The notes under the pieces are model-generated. The model was not told where the DNA came from. It searched no databases and worked only from the letters and a program-made list of their open reading frames with translations. Source: Halococcus saccharolyticus DSM 5350 (GTDB lineage: Archaea; Halobacteriota; Halobacteria; Halobacteriales; Halococcaceae). From it: DNA of 64,000 bases. Both the position numbers and the translations under genes were made by a program. Every line of letters begins with the position of its first letter. Within the stretch, counting starts at the first letter, position 1. Positions 16,003 through 24,979 of this stretch are shown here, piece by piece. The DNA lies in contig NZ_AOMD01000030.1 of assembly GCF_000336915.1 (NCBI RefSeq), positions 262,980 through 326,979 of the forward strand, in the 5' to 3' direction.

Positions 16003-16965
16003 TTACGCCGCGTGAACGGCCTCGGTGAGCTGGCACGTCCGACAGATCTCGCGCGTGGTGGTGCCGCCGCAGCGTTCACACTCGCCGAGGTCCGGACCAT
16101 CGCCGCGGTAGGCTTCGGCGGCGAGTTTGGCGAACTCCTCGTAGCCCGCCATGATCGAGTGGCGCGTGCCGGGATGGCGTTCTTCGAGATCGAACAGGAG
16201 TTGCTGAATCTCGCCGCGGTAGGCCTCGCTGGAGTGAGGACACTCCGCCATGTGAACCGGAAGGTCGGCGAGGTGGGCGTAGAGCGCGACCTCCTTCTCG
16301 GGGACGTCTCTGAGGGGTTTCGCTCGGGGAACGAACTCCGTGGACTCGGACCGTTCGGGGAAGGGGCCGAGGCTCGCATCGAAGTGTTTCGCCATCTGGG
16401 CGACGTCGCCTTCGAGGAAGTTCATCATCGCGGTCTGGGCCTCGTCGTCGAGGTTGTGGCCCGTCAGGAGCTTGTCGGCACCGTACGCCTCGGCGTACTC
16501 GGCGAGCAGTTCGCGCCGGAAGACTCCACAGTACGCGCAGGCGGCCATGTTCTCGGGGTCCTTCTCGACCACGCGATCCATTTCGAGATCGAACTCGTCG
16601 GCGTAGGTGACGACCTCGTGGGAAATCTCCTGTTCGTCGGCGAACGCGCTCGCGGCGTCGAGACTCTCGTCGCGGTAGCCCTTGATCCCCTCGTGGATCG
16701 TGAGTGCAACCAGCTCGATCCGTGGATCTTCGGCGAACGTGTCGGCGAGGATCGATCCGAGCACGACGCTGTCCTTCCCGCCCGAGAGACCGAGCAGCCA
16801 CGTCTCGGGGTTTTGGGGGGTGGCGTCGTCACCGATGAGGCCGTCCTCGCGGATTCGTCGACGGACTCGCTTCTCGACCGACGCACGGAGATGGTGCTCG
16901 CAGAGATGCGCGCCCGAGTACGCCGCGTGCAGCACCGCCTCGCGGTCGCACTTGGTGCAGTCCAT
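16003..16965 (-). CDS. ncsA: tRNA 2-thiolation adenylyltransferase NcsA (TtuA/Ncs6 family)
   Basis: Activates U34 of selected tRNAs for 2-thiolation, using sulfur delivered by ubiquitin-like SAMP2 in haloarchaea. The 320-residue protein has an N-terminal zinc finger (CTKC...CEHH), the PP-loop SGGKDS (61-66), central active-site CAYC, and a C-terminal zinc ribbon (CERCGG...CRTC). Its place beside ftsZ2 is conserved in other haloarchaea such as Haloferax. Confidence 0.93.
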   Translation of the reverse strand: MDCTKCDREAVLHAAYSGAHLCEHHLRASVEKRVRRRIREDGLIGDDATPQNPETWLLGLSGGKDSVVLGSILADTFAEDPRIELVALTIHEGIKGYRDESLDAASAFADEQEISHEVVTYADEFDLEMDRVVEKDPENMAACAYCGVFRRELLAEYAEAYGADKLLTGHNLDDEAQTAMMNFLEGDVAQMAKHFDASLGPFPERSESTEFVPRAKPLRDVPEKEVALYAHLADLPVHMAECPHSSEAYRGEIQQLLFDLEERHPGTRHSIMAGYEEFAKLAAEAYRGDGPDLGECERCGGTTTREICRTCQLTEAVHAA

Positions 16966-17280
16966 GTCTCGACTGGGGTACTCCGGCGTTTGACGGTTTC
17001 GCCTTCAGCGAGCAGCGCGAGAGGCCAACCACGGTGAGTCGATCCACAGCAGTGGTATGGAGATCGATCACGAATGGTGGAGCGAACACCGCGAATACCG
17101 ATACAAATGAGAGACCGCAGGCCACACCCTCCCCAACCGATTCACTCGCTTCGCTCGTTCATCCCTCGCACGAGTCGCGTGCCTCCGGCACGCTCCCGCG
17201 CGCCATCCACCCCGTGGAAATCCGGAACTGCAAATCCAAGTCCGGAAACCGTTTTCCATCGCGGGCGGCTACCCTCTCCA
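16966..17280. other. Intergenic region without a supported gene
   Basis: The 315-base gap between the divergent ncsA and DUF7095-like genes contains a GATTCACTCGCTTCGCTCG type repeat (about 17141-17159) and an inverted repeat around GCACGAGTCGCGTGCCTCC. A 17-codon frame at 17057-17110 rich in Trp and Tyr is seen but is not supported as a gene. No clear TATA box is found for either flanking gene. Confidence 0.5.
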
Positions 17281-17934
17281 ATGACCGAGTTCGCCCGCGC
17301 CGAGGCCGTCGACCGGATCGAGCGCCTCGTCGAGACGGTCGCGACCGAGACGATGCCCGTCCCGATTCGCGAGATCTGGGTGTACGGCGACCTCGTGCTC
17401 GGGCTCGATCCCGTCGAGCGCCTCGACATCTATCTCACGAAAGACCTACTCTTTCACGGCGACGACGAACGAGAGGCGGAGTTCCGCGACTCGCACGGCG
17501 TCGAGGGGATCGGCAAGACGGTGAGCGCCGAGTGGGCCGACGAACACCCCGAGTTCATCCGTGCGAACCCGAACGGGTACGCCGCCCCCGAGAAGTGTCT
17601 CGCGGCCCACCTCGTCGGGGAGAGCGAGCCGATTCACCTCGAAGTCTGCAACGCGAGTTTCGAGGACAACGTGACCCAGCGACTGAAGGGCGCGATGGCG
17701 CGCGAGAACTACGAACAGGTCCTCGATCCCCGGGGAGCCTGTCTCTGGCTCGACGGCCAGCGCTCGACGGACGCCTTCGAAAAACTCCGCAACGGCGAGT
17801 TCGTCTTTCCCACCCTCGCCGAGGCGCTCTCGATGATCGGGATGGGTGGTGACGAAGCCGACCGCGCGGCCGACGCGGTGCGGGACTACCGCGAGCGCCA
17901 GGCGGGCGCGACCGTTCGCGGCGACGTGGTCTGA
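17281..17934 (+). CDS. Conserved haloarchaeal protein, DUF7095-like
   Basis: A 217-residue soluble acidic protein. The opening (RAEAVDRIERLVETV, then PVPIREIWVYGDLVLGLDP and RLDIYLTKDLL) resembles a degenerate nucleotidyltransferase-like core, and I recall the family as DUF7095. The Gly-Asp pair expected in a true nucleotidyltransferase is not clearly followed by the metal aspartates, so activity is doubtful. No operon partner. Confidence 0.72.
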   Translation: MTEFARAEAVDRIERLVETVATETMPVPIREIWVYGDLVLGLDPVERLDIYLTKDLLFHGDDEREAEFRDSHGVEGIGKTVSAEWADEHPEFIRANPNGYAAPEKCLAAHLVGESEPIHLEVCNASFEDNVTQRLKGAMARENYEQVLDPRGACLWLDGQRSTDAFEKLRNGEFVFPTLAEALSMIGMGGDEADRAADAVRDYRERQAGATVRGDVV

Positions 17935-18011
17935 CACTCGATCGCCGGTCTCGATCGACCGCCGCGCGCCGACGGAAACGACTATTGTGACAGGCGTGAT
18001 CTATCGATCCT

Positions 18012-18338
18012 ATGCGCGATCGCACGATGACGCGACGACGGGTAGTAACGCTCTCGGGAACTGCGGCGGCGCTCGGTCTCGCGGGCTGTTCGGAGATCGG
18101 TCTCGGCGGCGGCGAAGACGGTGAAGGTGGCGGCGACGGTGAGGGCGGAGAGGGTGGCGACGGTGGGGGCGGCGAAGGAGGGGAGGGCGGTGGAGACGGC
18201 GAAGATGGAGGAGGACAGGAAGGCGACGGCGGCGAGGGCGGCCAGAACGGTGGCGAAAACGGCGGCGAAGGTGGAGAAGATGGGGAAGACGGTGGTGGTG
18301 GAGAAGACGGTGAGGGTGGCGGCGACGAAGACGGCTGA
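18012..18338 (+). CDS. Tat-type lipoprotein with a Gly/Asp/Glu low-complexity mature chain
   Basis: The 108-residue precursor has a twin-arginine signal (TRRRVVTLSG), a hydrophobic core, and a lipobox LAGC with the lipidated cysteine at residue 26. Almost everything after residue 33 is Gly, Glu and Asp with a few Gln and Asn, arranged as GGE/GDG-like repeats. It has no hydrophobic residues and should be an extended polyanion anchored outside the membrane. A TATA-like CTATTG near 17981 is about 28 bases upstream. Function unknown; a charged spacer or cation-binding surface peptide is an inference. Confidence 0.7.
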   Translation: MRDRTMTRRRVVTLSGTAAALGLAGCSEIGLGGGEDGEGGGDGEGGEGGDGGGGEGGEGGGDGEDGGGQEGDGGEGGQNGGENGGEGGEDGEDGGGGEDGEGGGDEDG

Positions 18339-18363
18339 CGAGGCCGACGCCCAACGGCTAACC

Positions 18364-19188
18364 TTACTCCCCGCGCAGTTCTCGGACGCGGTCGACGTTC
18401 CACGCGAAGCCGCGGCCGTCCTCGGTCGGTGTTTCGAGGACGAACGGCACCTCGCCGAGCGAAGCGTGGTTGACGATCGCGTCCATGCCGTCGTCGCCGA
18501 TCTCGCCCTCGCCGATGTGGGCGTGTTCGTCCTTGTTGGTACCACAGGCGTGCTTCGAGTCGTTGAGGTGGATGCAGTGGAGGGTGTCGAGGCCCACTCG
18601 CTCGTCGAACTCTCCGAGCACGTCGTCGACCCCCTCGGGTGTCGAGAGATCGTAGCCGGCGGCGAAGGCGTGGGCCGTGTCGAGACAGGTGCCGAGGTCG
18701 GTGTCGGCGCGATCGAGGACGCCCGCGAGGTGGGCAAACTCGCCGCCGAGTTTGGTCCCGCTGCCGGCGTCGCTCTCGATCAGGAGAGTGACGTCCGCGG
18801 GGATGTCGAGTTCGTCGACCGCGCTCGCGGCGTTGTCGAGGCCGGTCTCGACCCCTGCACCGGTGTGCGCGCCGAGGTGGACGTTGACGAACTCGATTCC
18901 CAAGCGATGGGCGGCGTCGCACTCGGCCTGGAGGCTTTGGATCGACTTCTCGCGGAGATCGTCCTTCGGCGTAGCGAGGTTGACGAGATACGAGGCGTGG
19001 ATCACCCACGGACCGAGGTCGGCACCCGACTCGCGGAACGCGGCTGCCTCGTCGTCTCCGATGTCGGGGCCGGCCCAGACTTGGGGCGACGTCGTGAATA
19101 TCTGTCCGCAGTTCCCGCCGATGTCACGCTGGCGACCCACGGCGTTGTCGACACCGCCGGCAACCGAGACGTGTGCTCCGACGTGCAT
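18364..19188 (-). CDS. nfo: Endonuclease IV (AP endonuclease)
   Basis: Cuts DNA 5' of abasic sites in base excision repair. The 274-residue TIM-barrel protein has the trinuclear zinc ligands: GAHVSVAGG at the N-terminus, [38 protein letters not shown], and [20 protein letters not shown] followed by ETP. The ATG at 19188 (MHVGAHVSV) is chosen because homologues begin there. Lies tail-to-tail with the low-complexity lipoprotein gene. Confidence 0.94.
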   Translation of the reverse strand: MHVGAHVSVAGGVDNAVGRQRDIGGNCGQIFTTSPQVWAGPDIGDDEAAAFRESGADLGPWVIHASYLVNLATPKDDLREKSIQSLQAECDAAHRLGIEFVNVHLGAHTGAGVETGLDNAASAVDELDIPADVTLLIESDAGSGTKLGGEFAHLAGVLDRADTDLGTCLDTAHAFAAGYDLSTPEGVDDVLGEFDERVGLDTLHCIHLNDSKHACGTNKDEHAHIGEGEIGDDGMDAIVNHASLGEVPFVLETPTEDGRGFAWNVDRVRELRGE

Positions 19189-19294
19189 GGTCCTGCCTCG
19201 CTGCCGGCGGGCAAAGGGGCTTCGAAGCCGGATAGGGCGAATGTGGCCCCGCGACCGCCGGCCACTCGATTGGATCCTCGCGGTCGGTTGCACT

Positions 19295-20107
19295 TCACGC
19301 TGCGGTGGGATCCTCGCGATCGCGGTTCCACGCCGCGGCGTCGTACTTCGCGCGGGCGCGCTCGCGGGCGCGGTCAAGCTCGTCGTCGGTCCACTCGCCC
19401 GTCTCGGCGTCGGCCCACTCTGCGAGCGACGCCTCGAACGCGTCCACCGCCGTCTCCCGGGCCACGTCCGCGTGCTCACCGATCGTCGTCACCCGCTCGC
19501 GGAACCGCTCGGTGGTGACCCCATCGACGAACGTCGCGAGATGGCGGTCGGATGTATCGTCGAACATGACCGACCCGTGTTGGATCACGCTATCGCGTCG
19601 GCGGTACTGGGCGTTCCCGCTGATCTTCCGTCCGTCGACGACGACGTCGTGAGCCGGATGGAGCGCACGCAGGTAACACGCCGGCTCGAACAGTTCGGGA
19701 CGCTCCTCCTCGGCGAACGTTGCCGAAACCCCGAGCCGATCGAATCCCGAGAAGAGTGGCTCGCAGAGACGTTCGTACGTATCCATCAGATCGCCCGGAA
19801 GTTCGTCGGCGGGCGCGACGATCGAATAGGAGATGTCGGCGTGGGTGTCGTGATAGATCGCCCCGCCGCCGGTCGGCCGCCGAACCACGTCGATCCCCTC
19901 GCGTTCGCAGAACTCCCAATCCACTGTCTCGGGGTCCTGGTGGTAGCCGAGCGAGAGCGTCGCAGGGTCCCAGCGGTAGACCCGAAGCGTGCGTGGGCCA
20001 CCCTCGGCGGCGGTCTCGGCGGCGATCTCGTCGAGCGCCATGTTCATCGCGCCCCGTCGTCGGTCCTCGCGGATCAGCCGCCACTCCCGATCGGAGATAT
20101 CGGTCAT
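19295..20107 (-). CDS. Lipoate-protein ligase A family (BPL_LplA_LipB fold)
   Basis: The 270-residue protein has the lipoyl/biotinyl transferase motifs [12 protein letters not shown] around residue 76 and the lysine motif [10 protein letters not shown] around residue 160, so ligation of lipoate or octanoate to acyl-carrier domains is expected. Substrate could also be another acyl chain; no dehydrogenase complex genes are near. Start MTDISDREW at 20107 is preferred over a GTG-like extension. Confidence 0.87.
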   Translation of the reverse strand: MTDISDREWRLIREDRRRGAMNMALDEIAAETAAEGGPRTLRVYRWDPATLSLGYHQDPETVDWEFCEREGIDVVRRPTGGGAIYHDTHADISYSIVAPADELPGDLMDTYERLCEPLFSGFDRLGVSATFAEEERPELFEPACYLRALHPAHDVVVDGRKISGNAQYRRRDSVIQHGSVMFDDTSDRHLATFVDGVTTERFRERVTTIGEHADVARETAVDAFEASLAEWADAETGEWTDDELDRARERARAKYDAAAWNRDREDPTAA

Positions 20108-20244
20108 ACCGTCCGAACACAGCGCCGGAACAAATCGATTTGGAGAGCGGAGCGACAACCGGCCATCAGATTCTATATCGCTGTATGATGTTTATCGAAG
20201 TCCACGCGCGATGCTTTTGTCCGTCGCGGGGGTACGCGAGAGCG

Positions 20245-21159
20245 ATGGTTCGCAACGTCGCGAGCGAAATGGCCGCCCTCGAACCCGAGGATTTCCACCT
20301 CCTCTCGGGCGTCGAGCAAGGGATGCGGTTCAGCGAGTGGGTCAATCGGGGGACGTTGCCCGATTTTGCGGGACTCACGAGCGAGAACGTCGATTACCGT
20401 CTGGATCGGTGTGCGGACCGCGGACTGCTCGAACGCCGGACGATACAGTACGAGGGCTACAAGCTCACCTTCGAGGGGTACGACGCGCTCGCGCTCCATA
20501 CCTTCGCCGAGCGAGGCACCATCGAAGGCGTCGGCGCACCCCTCGGGGTCGGCAAGGAAAGCGACGTCTACGAAGTCCAATCCTACACCCCGTTCGCGCT
20601 CAAGTTCCACCGCGAGGGGTACACCAACTTTCGGGAGGTCATGCGCGAGCGTGAGTACACCGCCGACCGGGATCACGTCTCGTGGCTCTACACCGCGCGG
20701 AAGGCCGCCGAACGCGAGTACGACGCGCTCGAAACGCTCTATCCCGACGTGTCGGTACCTCGCCCGATCGATCACAACCGCCATGCGATCGTGATGGAGA
20801 AGATCGACGGTGTCGAACTGTCGAGAGCTGACCTTGACGACGATCAGGTGCTCGGCGTCTGCGATCTCGTGCTTCGGGAGGTCGCGCGTGCGTTCGATGC
20901 GGGCTACGTCCACGCCGACATGAGCGAGTATAACGTCTTCGTCGGCACAGACGGAGTCACTATCTTCGACTGGCCCCAGGCGGTCCCGACCGATCACGAG
21001 AACGCCGTCGACCTCCTCGAACGTGATGTCGAGAACGTCCTCGGGTACTTCCACCGGAAATATCCTCGACGGATGGCAGAAACACCCGATAGCGACGCTA
21101 TCGCCGATGCGATTGCCGACGCGGAGTTCGAATCGATCGACGACGTAACACCGCTATAA
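20245..21159 (+). CDS. rio2: Rio2-family serine/threonine protein kinase
   Basis: Atypical kinase/ATPase needed for small-subunit ribosome maturation. The 304-residue protein has an N-terminal winged helix (residues 1-85), the Rio2 phosphate loop GVGKESDVYEV, the ATP-contacting lysine in ALKFHREG, the catalytic loop HADMSEYNVFV and the metal-binding IFDWPQAV. A T-rich TTTTGT at 20215-20220 precedes the ATG by 25-30 bases. Confidence 0.93.
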   Translation: MVRNVASEMAALEPEDFHLLSGVEQGMRFSEWVNRGTLPDFAGLTSENVDYRLDRCADRGLLERRTIQYEGYKLTFEGYDALALHTFAERGTIEGVGAPLGVGKESDVYEVQSYTPFALKFHREGYTNFREVMREREYTADRDHVSWLYTARKAAEREYDALETLYPDVSVPRPIDHNRHAIVMEKIDGVELSRADLDDDQVLGVCDLVLREVARAFDAGYVHADMSEYNVFVGTDGVTIFDWPQAVPTDHENAVDLLERDVENVLGYFHRKYPRRMAETPDSDAIADAIADAEFESIDDVTPL

Positions 21160-21339
21160 ACTCTATCCCGATACATCAAACTGCCTGGTGACGGTTCGCT
21201 TGATGGCTGAAACTCGGCCGAGTTCGCTGTTCGTCGCCCACCGCCTGACATCACTGGCGCTCCGGCGGTTTCCTCGATCGTAACAAAGAAACTACGTTAA
21301 TTCATATCAGCGAACGATTTTGCCCTGGCCACTCGAGCG

Positions 21340-22590
21340 ATGGGTCGTGCAGCCGACCACGCTCGCGGATCGGGTGAGGCGATGAGATTCAGCGGACGGC
21401 TCCCCTCTCGATTGATCCTGAAGTATTACATCTACCAGGCCACGACGACCTTCGGCTTTTTCTGGCCGGTGTTCACGCTGTTCTTGCTCTCGCGAGGGCT
21501 CTCCTATACCGAGATCGGACTGCTGTCGAGCCTTTCGGCTGGGGCGACCGTGGTCGGCGAGGTGCCGACCGGGTACGTCGGGGATCGACTCGGGCGACGC
21601 AATAGCCTCGTGATCGGGGCGGCTCTCCTCACGGTGTCACTGCTCGGGTTCGTCGTGGTGCACACCTTCTGGGGGTTCGCGGTTCTGTGGGTACTCTGGG
21701 GTCTCGGCGGCGCGTTCCAGTCTGGGAGTGCGGATGCGTGGCTCTACGACGCGCTCGAAACTCACCTCGACGAGGGTGAGTACACCCGGATTCGCGGGCG
21801 TGGTGGGTCGGTCAACCAGTGGGTGAGTGCGGCGACGATGCTGACCGCCGGCGGGCTGTACAGTATCGACCATCGGCTCCCGTTTCTCGCCGGCGGGCTC
21901 CTGCTCGCACTTTCGATCCCCGTCGTGCTCTCCTTCCCCCGGACGGCGACCGACACCGACGAGGACGAGTTGACGGTGCTCGACGCGCTGCCGGTCATCC
22001 AAGAGCGGTTGACTGCACCGCCGCTTCGATCACTGGTACTCTATGTGGCGCTGTTCTTCGCGATCATCGGCGCGGCCGACGAGTTCATTCAGCCGATCGC
22101 GACTCGCACTCTCGGACTCCCCGAGACTGGGCTGGGGCCGCTGTACGCGAGCTTTACCGTGGTCGCTGCGATCGCGAGCTACTTCGCCGGCGACATCGAA
22201 GACCGACTCTCGACTAGCGGGGCCGTGTTCGTCGTATCAGTGACGACCACGATTCTCTTCGTGGTTCCCGCATTCGCCCCGCTCGCCGCGTTCCCGCTGT
22301 TCTTCGGGATGAAGGCGAGCCAGGCGGTGCTCCGGCCGATCGTGAGTGGCTACATCAACGATCACGTCGCGTCACTCGGCCGGGCGACGGTACTCAGCGC
22401 CGCCTCGCTCGTCTACGCCGTCGTCCGGCTCCCGCTCCGTCCGATGGTGGGCTGGATCGCCGATCTCACAGCCCCGATCCCGACGACTGCGCTGCTCGGC
22501 GGTGTCTTCCTCGCCAGCGCGGCCGTGATCTATAGCTGGGAGACGCCCGCGGGGAACGCCGACGCGTCGCCGGGGCAAACGGCGGACTGA
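21340..22590 (+). CDS. Major facilitator superfamily transporter
   Basis: The 416-residue protein has about twelve hydrophobic segments and the MFS loop-2/3 motif GYVGDRLGRRNS. The segment order (YYIYQATTTFGFFWPVF then LSRGLSYTEIG) is typical of the haloarchaeal drug or metabolite efflux group; substrate unknown. An alternative start at 21382 (MRFSGRLPSR) removes a 14-residue tail and is equally possible. An AT-rich GTTAATTCATA element near 21296-21306 is the likely promoter. Confidence 0.88.
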   Translation: MGRAADHARGSGEAMRFSGRLPSRLILKYYIYQATTTFGFFWPVFTLFLLSRGLSYTEIGLLSSLSAGATVVGEVPTGYVGDRLGRRNSLVIGAALLTVSLLGFVVVHTFWGFAVLWVLWGLGGAFQSGSADAWLYDALETHLDEGEYTRIRGRGGSVNQWVSAATMLTAGGLYSIDHRLPFLAGGLLLALSIPVVLSFPRTATDTDEDELTVLDALPVIQERLTAPPLRSLVLYVALFFAIIGAADEFIQPIATRTLGLPETGLGPLYASFTVVAAIASYFAGDIEDRLSTSGAVFVVSVTTTILFVVPAFAPLAAFPLFFGMKASQAVLRPIVSGYINDHVASLGRATVLSAASLVYAVVRLPLRPMVGWIADLTAPIPTTALLGGVFLASAAVIYSWETPAGNADASPGQTAD

Positions 22591-22618
22591 GACGATCGGC
22601 TCGTCGACGTTCGTCGGT

Positions 22619-23071
22619 TCACTCGTCGCTCGACGGGGACTCGTCGTCCGGTCGAGCGACGAGGACGGAGACCGAGGCGAGCCGGACGACGCGTTCGGCG
22701 ACGCTACCGAGGACGAGTCCTTCGAGACCGGTGCGGCCGTGGGTGGCCATCACGATCAGGTCGGCGGCGTGATCGTCTGCCGCAGCGATGATCTCTTCGT
22801 GGGCCGCGCCGTGACGGACCTCGCCCGTGGCCGCGACGTCGCACCCTTCGGCCGCCGACACGAGGTCGTCGACGTAGCGCTCGCCGATGCGCTCCATGTC
22901 GTCGCGGACCTGGTCGTCGTACTCGTGGACCGTCACTCCCGAATCGGGGTCTTCGATGACGTGGACGATCCGGACGGCCGCACCGTACGTCGCAGCGAGG
23001 TCGAAGCCGCGTTCTGCTGCCTGGCGCGCGTGGTCGCTGCCGTCGGTCGGGATCAGGAGGGTCTCGTACAT
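22619..23071 (-). CDS. Universal stress protein (UspA family)
   Basis: A 150-residue Usp with LLIPTDGSDHARQ at the N-terminus and the binding loop ATHGRTGLEGLVLGSVAE, in which alanine replaces the first glycine of the ATP motif; this variant is common in haloarchaea and nucleotide binding is still plausible. The C-terminus has an acidic tail. A TATA-like CATATA at 23095-23100 lies 24-29 bases before the ATG. Confidence 0.92.
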   Translation of the reverse strand: MYETLLIPTDGSDHARQAAERGFDLAATYGAAVRIVHVIEDPDSGVTVHEYDDQVRDDMERIGERYVDDLVSAAEGCDVAATGEVRHGAAHEEIIAAADDHAADLIVMATHGRTGLEGLVLGSVAERVVRLASVSVLVARPDDESPSSDE

Positions 23072-23094
23072 GGGTCGAATACGTCCAGCAGTCA

Positions 23095-23100
23095 CATATA
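23095..23100 (-). promoter_or_regulatory. TATA box for the second usp gene
   Basis: TATATG on the minus strand, 24-29 bases before the start codon at 23071. Confidence 0.5.
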
Positions 23101-23186
23101 CTGCCGGTGGGACGGCGTGACCGGCCTCGGTGTTTTGGGTACTAGTGCGGTGCAGGCCGGACAGCGGGCCTGCGCCGATTCACCGA

Positions 23187-23378
23187 TCAGAGGAAAAAGG
23201 AGATGATCGCGAGGATGATGAAGACGATGACGAGAATCCGCGCGATCTCCATCGAGATGCCGGCGATGCCCTGTGCACCGACCACGTACGCGATCAGTGC
23301 GAGGACCAGAAACGCGATCGCGAGCTCAATGAACCCGCCGCCAAGCTGGAGCGCCGTCCCGGTGAGCGTCGCGAGCAT
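23187..23378 (-). CDS. DUF1328 family small membrane protein
   Basis: The 63-residue product has two hydrophobic helices (about 13-33 and 42-62) joined by the [14 protein letters not shown] segment, the pattern of the YtjA/DUF1328 family of small inner-membrane proteins found in many bacteria and haloarchaea. Function unknown. It diverges from the rpl15e transcription unit. Confidence 0.85.
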   Translation of the reverse strand: MLATLTGTALQLGGGFIELAIAFLVLALIAYVVGAQGIAGISMEIARILVIVFIILAIISFFL

Positions 23379-23514
23379 TTTAGACCCTCCTTCCAGTGGG
23401 TGATTTCGGCGCGCGCGTCTCGGTCCGGATCATCGTCGGCGGACAAGTCTGTTGCATCACGCCAGAGCAAGTGGTTCCTCGAAGATTCAACCCGAGGCTT
23501 GCAACAGCCGGTCG

Positions 23515-23522
23515 TATAAAAA
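23515..23522 (+). promoter_or_regulatory. TATA box upstream of the rpl15e leader
   Basis: A consensus TATAAAAA on the plus strand. The transcript should begin near 23541-23547, leaving a leader of about 160 bases before the rpl15e ATG, unusual in a genome where most mRNAs appear leaderless. Confidence 0.55.
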
Positions 23523-23540
23523 CAACGCCTACGAGTCGGC

Positions 23541-23704
23541 CAAGGACCGTGGCGTTCCGAAGCGCTTAACAGCGCCACTGGCGGAGATCCAGTGACTCGC
23601 TGGGACGGGCACCGGCGGGCACCTGCGTGATACTGCAGGTCGGAATGTGGCCAGCGTGGTCCCCCGGACCACGCGGCTGAACCATCAACGCCCGCAAACA
23701 ACAC
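23541..23704 (+). promoter_or_regulatory. Hairpin-rich leader RNA of rpl15e
   Basis: Between the TATA box and rpl15e there are three perfect stem-loops: CACTGG/CCAGTG (23576-23594, seven-base loop), ACCTGC/GCAGGT (23621-23640, eight-base loop) and GCGTGGTCC/GGACCACGC (23654-23674, three-base loop). An 11-codon frame (MWPAWSPGPRG) runs over the last hairpin at 23645-23680. The arrangement suggests a regulatory 5' UTR or a small RNA; ribosomal-protein autoregulation is an inference. Confidence 0.4.
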
Positions 23705-24295
23705 ATGGCACGAAGTTTCTACTCCCACATCGGCGACGCGTGGCACGACGCGGACAACGAGATGCACGAGGAGCTCCAGTGGCAGCGCCTCCAGGAGTGG
23801 CGCGACCAGGGCGCGATCGAGCGGATCGAGCGCCCCACCCGACTCGATCGGGCGCGCTCGCTCGGCTACAAGGCGAAACAGGGTATCGTTCTCGCCCGGA
23901 TCGCGGTCCGGAAGGGCACGGCCCGAAAGCAGCGCCACGACGCGGGCCGGCGGACGAAGCGCCAGGGCGTCAACAAGGTCACCCGCCGGAAGTCGATCCA
24001 GCGGATCGCGGAGGAACGATCCAGCCGGAAGTTCACGAACCTCCGCGTGCTGAACTCCTACCCGGTCGGCGAGGACGGCTCGCAGAAGTGGTTCGAGGCG
24101 ATCCTCGTCGATCCCGAGCATCCCGCGATCGAGAACGACGACGACCTGAGCTGGATCTGTGCGGACGACCAGCGCGGCCGGGCGTTCCGCGGGCTGACGA
24201 GCGCCGGCACCCAGGGCCGTGGTCTCGGCACGAAGGGCAAGGGCACGGAGCACACCCGCCCGAGCGTCCACGGCGGCAAGGGCCGCGGGAAGTAA
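23705..24295 (+). CDS. rpl15e: 50S ribosomal protein L15e
   Basis: Archaeal/eukaryotic large-subunit protein. The 196-residue basic product starts MARSFYSHIGDAW and contains the conserved core around SLGYKAKQGIVLARIAVRKG and RRKSIQRIAEERSSRKFTNL, ending in a Gly-rich basic tail (HGGKGRGK). Length is standard. Preceded by a structured leader and followed by a separately promoted nucleotidyltransferase-like gene. Confidence 0.97.
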   Translation: MARSFYSHIGDAWHDADNEMHEELQWQRLQEWRDQGAIERIERPTRLDRARSLGYKAKQGIVLARIAVRKGTARKQRHDAGRRTKRQGVNKVTRRKSIQRIAEERSSRKFTNLRVLNSYPVGEDGSQKWFEAILVDPEHPAIENDDDLSWICADDQRGRAFRGLTSAGTQGRGLGTKGKGTEHTRPSVHGGKGRGK

Positions 24296-24354
24296 GTCCG
24301 CTCCGAAGCGACGACGAAGTCCGATTTCTGGACGAGAGGTCCGACGAGGCGAAG

Positions 24355-24360
24355 TTATAC
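24355..24360 (+). promoter_or_regulatory. TATA box for the nucleotidyltransferase-like gene
   Basis: TTATAC, 26-31 bases before the GTG at 24386, which supports that GTG as a leaderless start. Confidence 0.5.
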
Positions 24361-24385
24361 GGCCAGTCGGTGTCGACAGGCACCC

Positions 24386-24979
24386 GTGGAGTTCCGAGAC
24401 GACGCGCTGATACTCGACAAACCGCCGAACGGCCTCGACGAACTCGTCCTCGATGTCACTGGCATTCTGGATCGTGTCGGCATCGAGTACGTCGTCGTCA
24501 GCGGGTACGTCGCCGTGTTGCTCGGTCGAGCGCGTGCCACCGAGGACATCGATGTCATCACGGACCGGTTCGACGAATCGACGGCCGACGACCTGGTCGA
24601 TGGGCTGCAGGACGCCGGTTACTGGGGGTCGGCAATGTCGCTCGATCGGCTGTACGAAACGCTCAGCGACGGACTCCCGGTTCGGATCGCCGAAGAGGGC
24701 CATCGCGTGCCGAGCGTCGAGTGCAAGTTCGCCGCGGACGAGTACGACAAGGCATCCCTGCACGACACGCTCGCCGTCCGGCTTGGCGGCGAGGAGTTCG
24801 TGATCGGCTCGCTCGAACTCCAGATCGCGTACAAGCTCGACATGGGTGCGGAGCGGGACTACGAGGACGCGCTCTATCTCCACGAACTGCTGGAGCCAAC
24901 GCTTAACACCAGCAAGCTCGAATCGTACGTCGAGAGGTTGGGTGTCGAAGCCGAATATGACGAACTCAAGCGGACGTGA
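24386..24979 (+). CDS. Nucleotidyltransferase-fold protein (AbiEii/MNT-like)
   Basis: The 197-residue acidic product has the core YVVVSGYVAVLLGRARATED followed by IDVI, which fits the degenerate nucleotidyltransferase motif (G-x-A-v...G-R-x-T-x-D-I-D) seen in AbiEii-like and MNT toxin or antitoxin proteins; the usual first glycine pair is SG here. The C-terminal half includes SLELQIAYKLDMGAERDYEDALYL, a helical segment typical of these proteins. It begins with GTG. Its last 23 bases overlap the next gene, suggesting a two-gene unit. A toxin-antitoxin role is possible but unproven. Confidence 0.7.
   Translation: MEFRDDALILDKPPNGLDELVLDVTGILDRVGIEYVVVSGYVAVLLGRARATEDIDVITDRFDESTADDLVDGLQDAGYWGSAMSLDRLYETLSDGLPVRIAEEGHRVPSVECKFAADEYDKASLHDTLAVRLGGEEFVIGSLELQIAYKLDMGAERDYEDALYLHELLEPTLNTSKLESYVERLGVEAEYDELKRT

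Noticed and set aside
17057-17110. 17-codon frame MEIDHEWWSEHREYRYK between ncsA and the DUF7095-like gene
   Set aside because: Rich in Trp/Tyr and in a gap of over 300 bases, but no TATA box at the right distance and no way to show conservation.
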